This document shows, piece by piece, positions 1-10,436 of a stretch of DNA of 64,000 nt. Numbering within the stretch: position 1 is the first letter of the stretch; the number at the start of each line of letters is the position of its first letter. The notes below the pieces were generated by a model that did not search any database, was not told the DNA's origin, and saw nothing but the letters and a program-made list of their open reading frames with translations. The stretch spans positions 704,546 through 768,545 of the forward strand of contig SIJG01000005.1 of assembly GCA_023374025.1 (NCBI GenBank), in the 5' to 3' direction. A program made the translations under genes and the position numbers. This DNA comes from Heterodera schachtii (lineage: Eukaryota > Nematoda > Chromadorea > Rhabditida > Heteroderidae).

Positions 1-111
1 AAAAAAACTTTTGTAAATAATTTGATTATTTTCGCATTTTTTTTCTTTTTTAATTGTGATTTTTCACCAAATAATCTTGTAAGAATAACGTTTACCCTAA
101 TTACAGCAATT

Positions 112-1257
112 TTAGTTAATGCCAAATTTGGCTTTGTATTGGCGTAATGAGCTTCTTGGAATGTTTAACATTTTGGCAATTTTAACATCGGATAGATTTG
201 GATTTTGTTCTTTGATTTGATAATATTGTTTAATCTTTTCCATTTTTTCAGCAATTGTTAACATTTTTCGCTCTGAAAATTGAAAAAAAATTATATAAAA
301 ATTATTTTAAAATTCACCTTTTGAAATGTTTTGTTTGATATTTAATTTCTTTGCCCATTTTTCGACTGTTCTATAATTCACTCCAAATATTTGTTTAATT
401 TTTACATAAAATTTTTTCCATTCCTTCTGCGAATGTTTCCCATTTTGCATAAATTCATTTTTTGTTTCAAAATATTTTTCAATAATTTCCCTTTTTTCCT
501 CATCACCTTTTTGATTTTTCTCTAAGTTTTCAATTTTTAATTGCTTCTTCCATTTATAAATGCTTCTTAAACTTATGCCCAAATGTTTTGCTATTATTTT
601 TTGACATTTTTCTTTTTTTCCCTCCAATTTTTCATTTAATTTTTCATTTATTTTGTCATATAATTGATCAAATTGCTTTAATATTTCACGTTTTTCTTCA
701 TCCGAATAATAAAACGTTTTGATTAATCCAAATTCTCTTTTCCATTTGTAAATTTTCTCCCGATTGACTCCCAATTTTTTTGCAATTTTTCTTTCAATTT
801 TAATCCATTCTTTTTTTGAATATTTTTTTCCAATTCCCTTAACTTTCTCTTTTATTTTATGGAATTTTTCCACAATTTCTCTTTTCTTTTTGTCAATTGC
901 ATTTGAAAAAGGATCAGAAATTTGTTCAAAATTTATTGGCAATTGTTCTAATTGATAATAATTTATTGCACTTTCTTCCTTTATTTCCAAATTTTCATCA
1001 AAAATTTGATCAAATTGAGAAATATTTTCACCATTTTTTGCTTCATTTTGGCCATCCATTTGTCCAATTATTCTTCCATTTTGATCAGTTTCATTCTCTC
1101 CATTTTCCTCGGCTTTTTCGTCCCATTTTTGGCCAAATATTTGATCAAAGCTTTTTTCTTCGTTTATCTTTCCAGCATAATTATTAGCAGTTGAATTTAG
1201 GAAAATTAATATTAATAATATTATTTTAATTTTCATATTTCTGAATAAAAAAGCCAT
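112..1257 (-). CDS. Secreted protein with four helix-turn-helix-like repeats (two exons)
   Basis: Two exons on the minus strand, 318-1257 and 112-272, joined across a 45-base intron (GTGAATTTT donor, TTTTCAG acceptor) with the phase preserved, give 366 residues. The first Met is at 1257, but the Met eight codons in (1236) starts directly at a classical signal peptide (MKIKIILLILIFLNS), so it may be the real start. After an acidic linker carrying FDQIF twice (residues 37-41 and 82-86), the protein has four related units at about 124-177, 187-241, 252-306 and 324-364. Each starts near KREI(I/L/V)..F or MEKIKQYY and ends in a helix such as IYKWKRE, IYKWKKQ, VEKWAKK or LRQYKAK, like a resolvase/transposase-type HTH. 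The last unit lies in exon 2. Similar predicted secreted proteins are, as I recall, multiplied in root-knot and cyst nematodes. An effector role is inference. No regulation is visible. Confidence 0.8.
273..317 (-). other. 45-base intron of the secreted repeat-protein gene
   Basis: Minus strand: donor AAAAG|GTGAAT, a T-rich body, acceptor AATTTTCAG|AGCG. Exon 1 ends one base into a codon and exon 2 supplies two bases, making GAG (Glu), after which the frame runs open to the stop at 112-114. Without removal the frame would end at 307, just after three intron-encoded residues, losing the fourth repeat unit. The length and TTTTCAG acceptor are typical of nematode introns. Confidence 0.8.
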
Positions 1258-1763
1258 TAAAATGAATACAAATATTTACTAATTGGTTTTATTTCCCATA
1301 TTTATGCTGATTTATTGCATAGCTTCACTAAGAAATTCTACTTATTTTTTAAATTAATGTTTACATTTCTTTCAAAATTCTACTTAGGAATATTTTATTT
1401 TTATAAATTATACTCATTTTGATTAAATGAAATTATATTATATTTTTTAATTATTTTGAAATGGGTAAAAATTTCGAATTAAATAAATAATCATCAGTCC
1501 CTGGATTTATTATTTAACATATTTTTTGTGCATTTTTTTACTGCATAAAAAACTCGTTGAATACAGTAGTTCAACTCAATTAGAGCCAACTTTTTCAGAT
1601 TAATGAAGCTGATTAATTAGCGTTTTTTGTGCTAATTATTCTTCTTTTTTTATTTGCTTTTTGGCATTTCGGTAATTTTTATTGAACCGTTTATGGGCAT
1701 TTTATTCGCGTTTTTAAAGCATATTTTAATTTGATTTTTGTTTTTAATTAAAAAATAAATAAA
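1258..1763. other. AT-rich intergenic stretch
   Basis: This is the upstream side of the secreted repeat-protein gene. It is AT-rich with no gene, no repeat I could match elsewhere in the window, and no clear promoter element. A TATA-like run would not be meaningful in DNA of this composition. Confidence 0.6.
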
Positions 1764-1969
1764 ATGGTTCAAGGCGTTCAACTGTACCATTCGCCGTTCA
1801 TTTATGTGCCGTTGGACAACCGGACGATATGGCGGTACAACGGCAGTCGCTGAGTCGGCTCGAATTTGTGGACATTTTGTACGCCGGCTTTGACAGTACC
1901 ACAAAAAATGTCACCCCAGCAGTGTATGTGGAGGGCGTGCCGCGGTTGATGAACGGCATATTGCAATAA
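1764..1969 (+). pseudogene. Small coding fragment broken by one frameshift
   Basis: An ATG at 1764 opens a frame starting MVQGVQLYHSPFIYVPL that stops at 1851. A second frame, open from before 1829, continues with SRLEFVDILYAGFDSTT to a stop at 1967-1969. G+C content is much higher than in the flanks and the two pieces abut, so one frameshift in a single short reading frame is the simplest explanation. I do not recognise the protein. Frames on the other strand over this block are shadows. It may be decayed, or intact with a sequencing error, since homopolymer indels are common elsewhere in this window. Confidence 0.45.
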
Positions 1970-2389
1970 TCAAATTTTAACATTTATTCAACCGGTGTAA
2001 TAGAATTAAAAAAAAAATATATATATATATGCAATTGTTTCGATTTAACCCAAAAATTTTCGGAGAATTATAAAATATATGATGCTTTGTAAAAAAAAAA
2101 AAGTATATGGAATTTCATTATGCAGAATATTTAATTGTATAAAATATTTTTTTTCTATAATTTTAAGAAGTTTCTCAAAAATTTGGTTAATAAATTTAAC
2201 TAAAATTTTTTAAAAAATATTGAAAAATTTTAGTTCCACCTTTTGTTGCACTTGGATGACAAACTGTTTCCAGATAAACACAAATTAGCTCTTTAAAATA
2301 ATAATAATTTAAGGCGACACAATTTTTTAAATATTACTACAATGTACGAGTACTTTGATTATCGATTTTTTTCAATCCCATTTTTCGGA

Positions 2390-2484
2390 CCCCCCCCCCC
2401 CCCGCACCCCATACCTATTGGATGATCTTTGACCCCCACCCCATACCTATTGGATGATCTTTGATCCCGAAACCTATGGGATGG
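2390..2484. repeat. C14 tract and 32-base tandem repeat
   Basis: A run of 14 C (2390-2403) is followed by two near-perfect copies of a unit with core CCCCATACCTATTGGATG (from 2405 and 2437, period 32) and a decayed third copy (2465-2484, AAACCTATGGGATGG). The minus-strand frame across it, with its poly-Gly run, is a consequence of the repeat. The G-rich minus strand could form a quadruplex or a polymerase block. Confidence 0.75.
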
Positions 2485-2562
2485 TGCGCGAGAATTTAAT
2501 TTACATTTTAATTTTATTAAATAAAATTTAAAAATAATTTCTAATTTTGAAATTTTTCGTGA

Positions 2563-2654
2563 CACTTTTTGTCTAAAAAAATCAGTGAGCTGAAGGATCA
2601 AGGGTGGAGCTGCGAAAACAAAGGTCGCTTTAATAATGTTCAAGTTCAAACAAG
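2563..2654 (+). CDS. Possible exon fragment, unrecognised
   Basis: A short G+C-richer island is open in one plus frame (…KKISELKDQGWSCENKG…) and ends at a possible donor, ACAAG|GTAGCA. A similar ISELK-containing stretch occurs near 6853-6900 on the same strand. Protein and gene limits are unknown. In isolation a frame this short could be chance. Confidence 0.2.
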
Positions 2655-2913
2655 GTAGCAACGGATATAAGTCAATAAATTAAAAATTTGTAAAAAAAAA
2701 CTCATGAACATTAGAAAAAATAAAAAAGGAAAAAATGGAAATTAAAAAAAGCGTTTTATGAAAACCATTATTGTGATTAGAATTTAAAATGCTTTAAATA
2801 TTTAAAACAGTAAATAAATAAAATAAAAAATTTAAAATAAAAAATTCAGTAATTCTTTGAAAAAACGCAGTCTAAAGCAGATGTTTAATTTAGTAGAAAA
2901 TACACAATAGAAC

Positions 2914-3180
2914 TGATAGCATAAAAAGTCGCTTGTAAAATAAAATCTAGCGAATGTTAAAAACATATCATAAAATACTAAAAAATCAATATCTATTTTT
3001 TAAACTTATTAAAAACTAATAAATATAATTAAATTATTTAAAATGATTTACATACCTATTATTCTTAAATATAAAATTTTTGCTCTTCAAAAAACATAGT
3101 CTGGGCTCCGGATACAAAGCAGCTTCAAAGAGCAATATTACATAAATTTTTATCAATAAATTGAAAAGCTGAAAAATAAA
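2914..3180 (+). repeat. Family A dispersed block, copy 1
   Basis: The block begins at AAAAAGTCGCTTGTAAAAT, contains TTTACATACCT and ends near TCAATAAATTG. It matches 4988-5330, 6299-6590 and in part 63640-63860, all in the same orientation, at roughly 75-85% by eye. On the minus strand the sequence AG|GTATGTAAAT is kept in three copies and follows a G+C-richer patch. That arrangement resembles an exon plus donor, but the frames carry stops in some copies. Confidence 0.65.
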
Positions 3181-4059
3181 TAAAAAGTTAAACTATAAAA
3201 TAAATTACTTCAATTGACAAATACTAAAACTATTTTTCTCACTGATTAGTCCATATTTAGAATGCTAAATGTCCTGTAATTAAAACAATTTTTAATTTAA
3301 AAAAATAACATGGATAAATTAAAACACCCCTTCTGAACAAATTTCCGAAGATAATTCGTAAATTCGAGTATAGTTAAATAAGATAGTAAACATTTACACA
3401 TTATTCTTCTAATATAGTTCAACAATTAAATCAAATATATTTCTTGGATATTTTTTTTCAATAACGTTAATAAAAATGTAACCTGTTAAAAAATTGGAAA
3501 TTGTGCCAAAATTTGGAGGAAAATATTGTTTTTTATTTATTTCTCCAATAATAATAAATTTTCGCTTGGTTTTCTATATTTTTAATAATTTTATAAAGTT
3601 TAGCTTAAAACATAAAATTTATCAAATTTGAAGATTTTAACATTAATTTTCAAAAATTTATGTATATTCTGAAATTAAGCATTCTCATTTCAACATTAAT
3701 GGTTTATCATTATTTCATTGTACCTGCGATTTATGGTTATATTTCGACAAAAATACGCCAAAAAGCGGAAAATGATAAAATTTAAATATCAAATAGAAAT
3801 TAACACCTAAAACCTTTAACTAAATAAATAAAATTCTAACAAAACTTAAATAAAGATTTGCTTAAATTTACAATAAATTTAAACGTTCTTACTTTTATTA
3901 AAAAAATATTGTTCAAACTTTAGTAAATTACTTAGTAATATCAGCCAATAAAAAAGGATAATAAAGAAAACAGCATTCCTGCAAATACTCAAAATTAAAA
4001 AAAAAGTTTTTTTTTTTAAAAATTTGTTTAAAATATAACTAGGGCAAATAATTTACATA
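3181..4059. other. AT-rich desert
   Basis: A-rich plus strand with no gene, transposon end or hairpin that stands out. Poly-A and poly-T runs dominate. Confidence 0.5.
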
Positions 4060-4987
4060 AATCCCTAAATTATAACAATCAATACATATAAGATATTTAT
4101 TTAAAAGATGATTTAATTATAAAGCGCTTCTGAAAATAATGATTTAAACATTTTTTAAATAAATTTTTATGTCAAAATTTTTTATTTTGATGAAATCTAC
4201 TAAATTAACAAAACAAATAATTACTTAAACAGAATAAAGAAATTGTTAAACTTGAAAATATTAACAAAAATTTTAATGCGGAAGAATTTGGTCATCATAT
4301 AAAAAATGTCATTCATCACAAGAGAATAGTTAAAATATACATTTATTTAATACAAAAACCTAATTTAATCATATTTAAAAAAGAATTCAACAACCAAACA
4401 CATCAATATGAGAGTTGTCATTTTCAAATTAATTTAAAAAATTTAAAAGAAATAAATCTTCTATGGCTGGCAATAAACAATCAAAATAACTGCTGGTAGA
4501 AAAACAAATCAATAAAAAAAGTAACTGAGATCCGAGTATAACAGGTCTAACATGACGTGGTAAATTACTTGTTGGATAAATTATTTTTATAAAATTATAT
4601 TCATAAATTTATTTATTTAAATTACATAGCGACAAAAAATTGAATGGACAGAAGAATCGAATTTGATAAATAATAAAAAACTAATGATTAAACGAATAGT
4701 GCAATTAAAGACGGAGATATTGCTATTTTTATGAATTTAATCTATTGCATCAGTAAAGATCTTAATGATATAGTTTAAAAACAAAATTTAAAATTCCAAA
4801 GGTTGTTTTCCCATTGCTTTGACATCAGTATTTAGCTATTTTAAGTCAAAACAAATCCAATAAACTAAAAGTTAATTATTTAAATACAAAAAAATAAAGC
4901 TAACAAAATTTTAGGATTACATTTATTCTTCATCAAAAAGAACAAAAGTTTAGGATGGTTCTTGAACATAATTAATATAAAAAATTA

Positions 4988-5330
4988 CTGATAGCACAAA
5001 AAGTCGCTTGTAAAATAAAATTTAGCAAAAGTTAAATACATATTATAAAATACTACAAAAAAACAATATCTGTTTTTTAAATTTATTAAGTTAACAATAA
5101 TAAATGTAAATGAAATTATTTAAAATAATTTACATACCTAATTATTCTTAAATATAATTTTTTGCTCTGCAAAAAACGGAGTCCGGGCTCTGGAGGCAAT
5201 AGAGATAAACAAGCAGGATTATATAAATTTTATCAATAAATTGCTACTATTTAAAATAAAATTTGACATTTAAAAAATTATTTTACATTGAATTCTCATA
5301 TCCAAATCCCGCCACCAACGCTCATAACGA
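4988..5330 (+). repeat. Family A dispersed block, copy 2
   Basis: Second copy, beginning AGCACAAAAAGTCGCTTGT. It extends further right than copy 1, to a G+C-richer patch at 5290-5330 that reads RYERWWRDLDMRIQCK on the minus strand. The homologous patch at 63810-63860 keeps the pattern (LYE..WCDLNLKMQCK) but with two stops. This suggests an old minus-strand exon that has decayed. Confidence 0.6.
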
Positions 5331-6298
5331 TTAAAATAATTAACAAAAAAGGAAGATATTACAAAAGCAAACTTAATTTATAATAAATCTGCATTTGATC
5401 AAAAAAATTATCGAACAAAAAATGTTGGAAATCAAAACGAAATTTTCTTTTATTCAACAATATTTTGTCATTAAAAACAGATAAATAAAAAAAAAATTGT
5501 TTTATCGGCAGAAATTTCATAAAGTCAAAAATTATAATATAATGTAAAAATAAAAAATAATTAATGCTTAAGAATATATAAACTAAAATAATGTAAATGC
5601 AAAAAGATGATGAAAAATTGAAAACGACTCATATGACTTGATCAGAATACAAATGCGTGCTCAGGATGGAATATGCAGAGATTTTTAAAAACAATTAAGA
5701 TAAAAATATAAAATTAATAATAAAAAAAATATTCTTTTTCAAATAAAGCTGCGTTTAATCAATAAAATAATCTAATGTGAAAAATTTTGATAAATTTAAG
5801 GGAATTATTATTAATATTTGCTTAAAAAGGTCAGATGAACCTTATTTTTATTCGGAAATAATTTGTAATTAAATTAGCATTCTTTAATTAATATTTAAGT
5901 TAAATTCTTATTCTAAGATTATTTTAAGTATAAGATAAAAATAATGTAAAATAAAATGATATATTTTATCAAAAAACATATAAAAATACTTATAAACTTA
6001 AAATATAAATCTAATAATTTAAATTTTACTAATTTATTCTAATAATATAATCACAAAAATTTAGTTTTTGAAAAGCAAATAAATATAAATATTTAAAAAG
6101 TAATTTATAAATAAAAATAAGAAAATATAACGAAGAAATAAAGAATATTAAATCAAGTTGCAACAACTTTTTAAAAACGGCGAAGATGATCATGGGTTTA
6201 ATCAAAAAAAATTAGAAACCAGATAAAATAATCCCAATGGAAACATCCTAATGAACGAAAGTTTAGGATGGTTCTTAAACATATTAATATAAAAAATA

Positions 6299-6590
6299 AT
6301 TGATAGCACAAAAAATCGCTTGTAAAATAAAATATAGCGAAAGTTAAAAACCATATTATAAAATATTACAAAAAAACAATATCTATTTTTTAAACTTATT
6401 AAGTTAAAACTAATAAATGTAAATGAAATTATTGAAAATAATTTACATACCTAATTACTCTATAAAATTTTTGCTCTTCAAAAAATATCGTCTGGACTCA
6501 GGATGAAAGGGAAATCAACAAGCAGAAGTTATAAGTTTTATCGATAAATTGCTAATATTAAAATAAAATTTGACATTAAAAAAATAATGC
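6299..6590 (+). repeat. Family A dispersed block, copy 3
   Basis: Third copy, preceded as in copy 2 by TTTAGGATGGTTCTT (4950 and 6260). It carries the same internal TTTACATACCTAATTA and the minus-strand AG|GTATGTAAAT. The exon-like patch is interrupted by stops. Confidence 0.6.
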
Positions 6591-7329
6591 CGTATAAATT
6601 GGAAATGATAATATAATCGACTATATTTGGCTGGATAAATGATTTTTATAAAATAAAATATTATCATAAATATATTTATTTAAATTATTTTTCACCAAAA
6701 AATGATGGAGCATTTCGTCAAAATGGATGAATAATTTATTAACATTACTAAAAATTTTTTAAATAAATTGCACAAAGTCTACCAAAAATACCTAAACGAA
6801 TTTAAAAACTTATATAATAAATAAATTTTAGTTTTTTTTATTATTATCATCACATTTCTGAGCTGAAACGGAGCACGGCCCAAGAAAGAAAGGATAAAAA
6901 AAATCAGTAAAATCAGTTATTTTCTGTTAATAAAGCTAAAATTATCAATAAAAATAATATCAAAAACAAAAAAGCTTGTATTTATTTAAGTAATTTTAAA
7001 AATAAATTAGGACAATGCCAAAATTGTAAAGAAAAGCCAGTAAAATTAGTAAAAACAGAATATATTATTTATCATAAATTTTAATAATTTAAACAAAACT
7101 TGAAAATTAAATAATAAACAATCGGATAGTTTGCATCATCATGCTCGTAAACGAACAATGTATCTGACAAGAGAATAAATAAAATATTTATTGAACCAAA
7201 CAAATAAAAGGTGAATTAAGCATATTAATTTGAATTATTAAGGAGGCCCAACACTCGTTTTGAACAAACCTATGCTTTCTATGCTAGAAGAAAATGAGTT
7301 TAAATAAAAAAAAAATATACGCAAAATAA

Positions 7330-7960
7330 CAGGCCCGTAACCAGAAAAAAATTTCGGGAGGGGCAAACCGAAGAGCTTTTTTTTTTTTTGCTCTTTGGGC
7401 CAAAAAATTTTTTGTCTCAGTGCTTGCAAAATTTCCAGCGCCGTAGAGCAAAAATGGAATTTGCAGAGCCACCTTTCTCCAAAAATATGGTTAAAATTGG
7501 ACAAAAAAAAGGAAAAATGGGGTCCGGCGGTGTCCGATAGATTTTAAGGTCGAAAATCAGAAAATTTTTTTAAATTGCTTCAAATAAATTATTTTACAAA
7601 TTTTGCGCTTTTTTAGCAAGTTGACAACTTTTTTTGTTTTTAAAAACGTTTTTTTTGCGGCATGGTTCTTAAAAAAACTTTTTGGGGGACATGGGGGTTC
7701 GGCGGCGGCGCCAATAAACGCTGCCGGAAAAAATTTTTTTTTTTTAAATTTTAATGCTTTTGCTAAAAGATTTTATATAAAAAATGACCAAATTTATAGA
7801 TTTTGGGCTATTTTTTAAGAAAAAATCTTTTTTTTTTGGGGGGGGGGGAGGCAGTGCCGATAGGCGCCGTCGGGCGAATTTTGAAATTTAGGCTCTATTT
7901 TTAACAGACATTAACCAAAAAATCAAGATTTTCGTAAAATTTATATTTTCTTCGGTATGT
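7330..7960 (+). mobile_element. hAT-like transposon remnant
   Basis: The left end CAGGCCCGTAACCAG at 7330 has the CAGG…CGTA.CCAG form often seen at hAT-type ends. No matching right end (TTACGGGCCTG) follows, so the copy is truncated or decayed. The body has unusual G-rich motifs, CGGCGGTGTCCGATAG (near 7515), CGGCGGCGGCGCCAATA (near 7700) and GGCAGTGCCGATAGGCGCC (7852), separated by T-rich spacers. The same motifs lie inside the complete hAT element at 46.66 kb, so the two are probably related. A 12-G run occurs near 7838-7849. Frames on both strands here do not look like transposase. Confidence 0.5.
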
Positions 7961-9407
7961 TGCAAAAATATTTTAAATATATTCATTTTCATGATTTACT
8001 AGGGTGCATTTATATTTTCAATTTTGGCGTTTATATCTTTTTTGATTCTTTTTACAACAATTACTATTACGAATGATAATTGGTTTTCTGATTAAATCAA
8101 TGTATATATTTGCTTATTCAAATAGTCAATAAATGTTAATGATATTGTTTTAAAAGTTATAACGATAAAAACATTCCAGAATCGAATAAAATTATGCGAG
8201 TAAATTTTGCTGCAAAAATGAGAGTATAGAAATTTTTAATAAGAATAAATGAAGAAGCAAACCTTAATTGTATACATAATTATAAAAAAAAAATAAATAT
8301 GCTTTATTCAAACGTTTAAAATGATTTTAATTTAGCTAATAGCTATAAAAAGTTTAAAACTTTCGTGGATTAGTTTTAAACAATTTCAAGATGGCCGATT
8401 ATTTATTCATACGAACAAAAGAATAGAATTATCAAAAGATATAAAATAATTTTAGAAACACAACATTAAATGATTTAATTATGTATTAAATCTAGAATTA
8501 TAAAATTCTAAAATAAACTAATGAATTAAAGATTAAAAATAAAAGAATAAAGTTAAATGCAAAAAATATTAAAAATTTTAAAAAATAATAATGCTGTGAA
8601 AACCATTTCGTAATCTTATATATTAGCTTTGTTTTAATTGCAACATCGCTAGAGGCCATTAAGAAATTCTGTAAATTTAAAAGAATTTATATAAGGAAAT
8701 AAAAAATAAATATTAAAATGTAGCTGATTTAAATTTTTGATTTTCTTTTCTTAACTATTTTCATACAACAAACTTCATTTCAAGCTTAATACGTCTAATG
8801 GGATATGGAGGAAACAAAACAAGAGAAAGCAAGAATTTTGATTTAATTTGAATAAATGCAATTTAATTTAATAATTCATAAAAATTAAATAAGAAGCCTC
8901 GGTACGAAAAAACCTAAATGGTTATTAATCGCTTGAACTATGGATGATACATGTTTTGCCCTTCAGTGCAAGAAATTGCTGAAAATGCGTAAATTTGTTC
9001 AATAAATTGTTTATATTAATAAGAAGAAAATAAGCTAAAAACCGGGGTTATTTAAAACATATACACAATAAATTCAATATAGATATAATATTTAATTTTA
9101 AATAAATGAAAATCTTAATTATCGAAATTCTGCATGTAAAAGACAAAAGTGGATAATTTAGCAGAAAAGACAAAAATTCAATCCTTAATAAAATTTCTAA
9201 ATTAAAAGAATGTATTAAAACTTCGGTATTAATCTGTTTAGATGAAAAATCTTTTATTAATTTGCGTAAATTAATCAAAAAGGTAATTTAATTTTTTTTA
9301 ATCAAAATAATAATATCTATAAATTTGGCAAAGATGGATTCTATTTGATATAAGAAAAAAAGGATAATTTCATATTAAAAACAATAATCAAACCATTTAT
9401 TTTTCAG
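7961..9407. other. AT-rich desert
   Basis: No gene supported. Weak G+C patches near 8790 and 8930-8990 (TGCCCTTCAGTGCAAGAAA) resemble a short block repeated near 12610, 40910 and 56910 (CCTCAGAGTGCAAGAAATA), which fits the dispersed-repeat structure of the region. Confidence 0.45.
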
Positions 9408-9492
9408 TGGATCGAAGAAAACTTTACCGGATGACATTTATCAACCCAATGCTCGTACGAATGCCGGGAAACCAGTTCTGGCGCAAATGAGA
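9408..9492 (+). CDS. Possible internal exon with canonical splice signals
   Basis: Acceptor TTATTTTTCAG|T and donor ATGAGA|GTAAAT bracket 85 bases of higher G+C. One frame reads GSKKTLPDDIYQPNARTNAG…; a second reads RRKLYRMTFINPM… and resembles the QRKLYQQMIFDL frame at 57.6 kb (Family X). The nucleotide similarity to Family X (GAAGAAAACTTTACC) supports common origin, but the correct frame is unresolved. No neighbouring exon could be assigned. Confidence 0.35.
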
Positions 9493-9577
9493 GTAAATCT
9501 GCAAGAGTAAAAATAATGAATATGATTATTGATTTAAATTTCCATTTATTAAAAAAAATTATATACATTATTTATAA

Positions 9578-10150
9578 GATAAGAAGGTGCTGTTAGTTTT
9601 CGACAGTGGTGATCTCGACAGTGTTGGTTTCGACAGTGATTGATTTCGACAGTAAAGCTTATTTTTTAAAAACTTGTTCTATATGGCATAAGTCTCGTTA
9701 ACTTTTGACAATTAAAATGATAAGAACATGGCTCTTACACATTGCAGAAGGGTTCGAGATTTTCGAATTCTTGCTTGAGAGCCTGTAGATTTGAATTTTG
9801 GCACGCAAACCCGGCATTAGTTAGCAGATTTTCCCACACGATTCGAGAATCTTATTTAAGAATTTGTTGTATTTTTGACTACATTCCAGCAGTAGATATT
9901 TGTAGAGAAAAAGTGAAAGCGATAAATTTTTGGCAAAAAAATCATTCAAGTCTTATTTTTTATTACTTACTTCAATTAACAATTTTGTATATGCAAATTG
10001 TATATTCATATAAATTCATGTGTACAATAAATCATGTAGAAAATTAATTAAAAATTACTGTCGAAATCAACTACTGTCGAAACCAATCACTGTCGAAATC
10101 AATCACTGTCGAAACCAATCACTGTCGAAAACACCTGGTACGGATAAGAA
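9578..10150. mobile_element. Foldback DNA element with minisatellite inverted ends
   Basis: The left end is an array of four TTTCGACAGT units at about 16-base period (9597-9653). The right end is five units in inverse orientation, ACTGTCGAAA (10057-10131). An 8-base direct repeat GATAAGAA flanks both sides symmetrically (9578-9585 and 10143-10150), suggesting a target-site duplication and an element of 557 bases. An 8-base duplication would suit a hAT-type mobilising transposase. The open frame at 9742-10047 inside it matches no transposase I know and is probably fortuitous. Confidence 0.65.
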
Positions 10151-10280
10151 AATTATGAAAAAACTAAATTAAATGAATTTATTTGAATTTATATTGGATT
10201 TAAGGAAATCTGAGTATAAGAGATAAATAAAATTTTAAACAAGATTTTTTACCAAAACAAAGAAAAAGCTGTATATAAAC

Positions 10281-10436
10281 ATGTTGAACAGTTCTAATAC
10301 GAAAGCCATTGCACGAGGAAAAACAAAAATCAAAAACGCCCTTTGAAATGATGTTTATAAGCATGCGCGGAAGATCCTAAAAATAAAGAAATGGAAGGCC
10401 GAGAAAAACGAATCAAAAACCACTAAGAAAAGTTAA
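10281..10436 (+). pseudogene. Coding-like frame with one in-frame stop
   Basis: An ATG at 10281 opens MLNSSNTKAIARGKTKIKNAL, stops at TGA 10344-10346, and the same frame then continues NDVYKHARKILKIKKWKAEK… to a TAA at 10434. The patch is richer in G+C than its flanks and the pieces share one phase. The product is unknown and very basic. It may be a relic, or coincidence in lysine-rich A-rich DNA. Confidence 0.25.

Larger units (their letters stand above)
4060..7215 (+). repeat. Large degenerate direct repeat matching 53.9-56.4 kb
   Basis: Several anchors occur in the same order and orientation here and at 53.92-56.40 kb: CCCTAAATTATAACAA then AAAGCGCTT (4060-4135 and 53925-54000); a GAAGAAT…ACAAGAGAATA block (about 4262-4350 and 54005-54075); TGGCTGGCAATAAA (4463 and 54359); a GTGCTCAGGATGGA and AAAAAGGTCAGATGAACCTTA block (5650-5890 and 55130-55260); GAATAAATAAAATATTTATTG followed by AAACAAATAAA (7170-7215 and 56340-56400). 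Spacing differs, so indels are many. It includes Family A copies at 4988 and 6299. No intact gene is seen. Confidence 0.6.

Noticed and set aside
764..1194. Plus-strand open frames over the first gene
   Set aside because: They lie opposite the 112-1257 gene and are the complements of its Lys/Glu-rich codons (hence Phe/Leu-rich). Shadows.
1650..1983. Minus-strand frames over 1764-1969
   Set aside because: The plus-strand frames have better codon structure and an ATG after an AT-rich leader; the minus frames are shadows.
7238..7818. Frames of 62-88 codons in the hAT-like remnant
   Set aside because: They cross poly-A, poly-T and GGCGGCGGC motifs and show no transposase features.
9742..10047. 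101-codon frame inside the 9.6-kb foldback element
   Set aside because: No domain; hydrophobic AT-derived tail; limited to the element's interior. Treated as fortuitous.
9597..10131. CRISPR-like spacing of TTTCGACAGT repeats
   Set aside because: Short 16-base period, inverted second array, eukaryotic context; a foldback transposon explains it.
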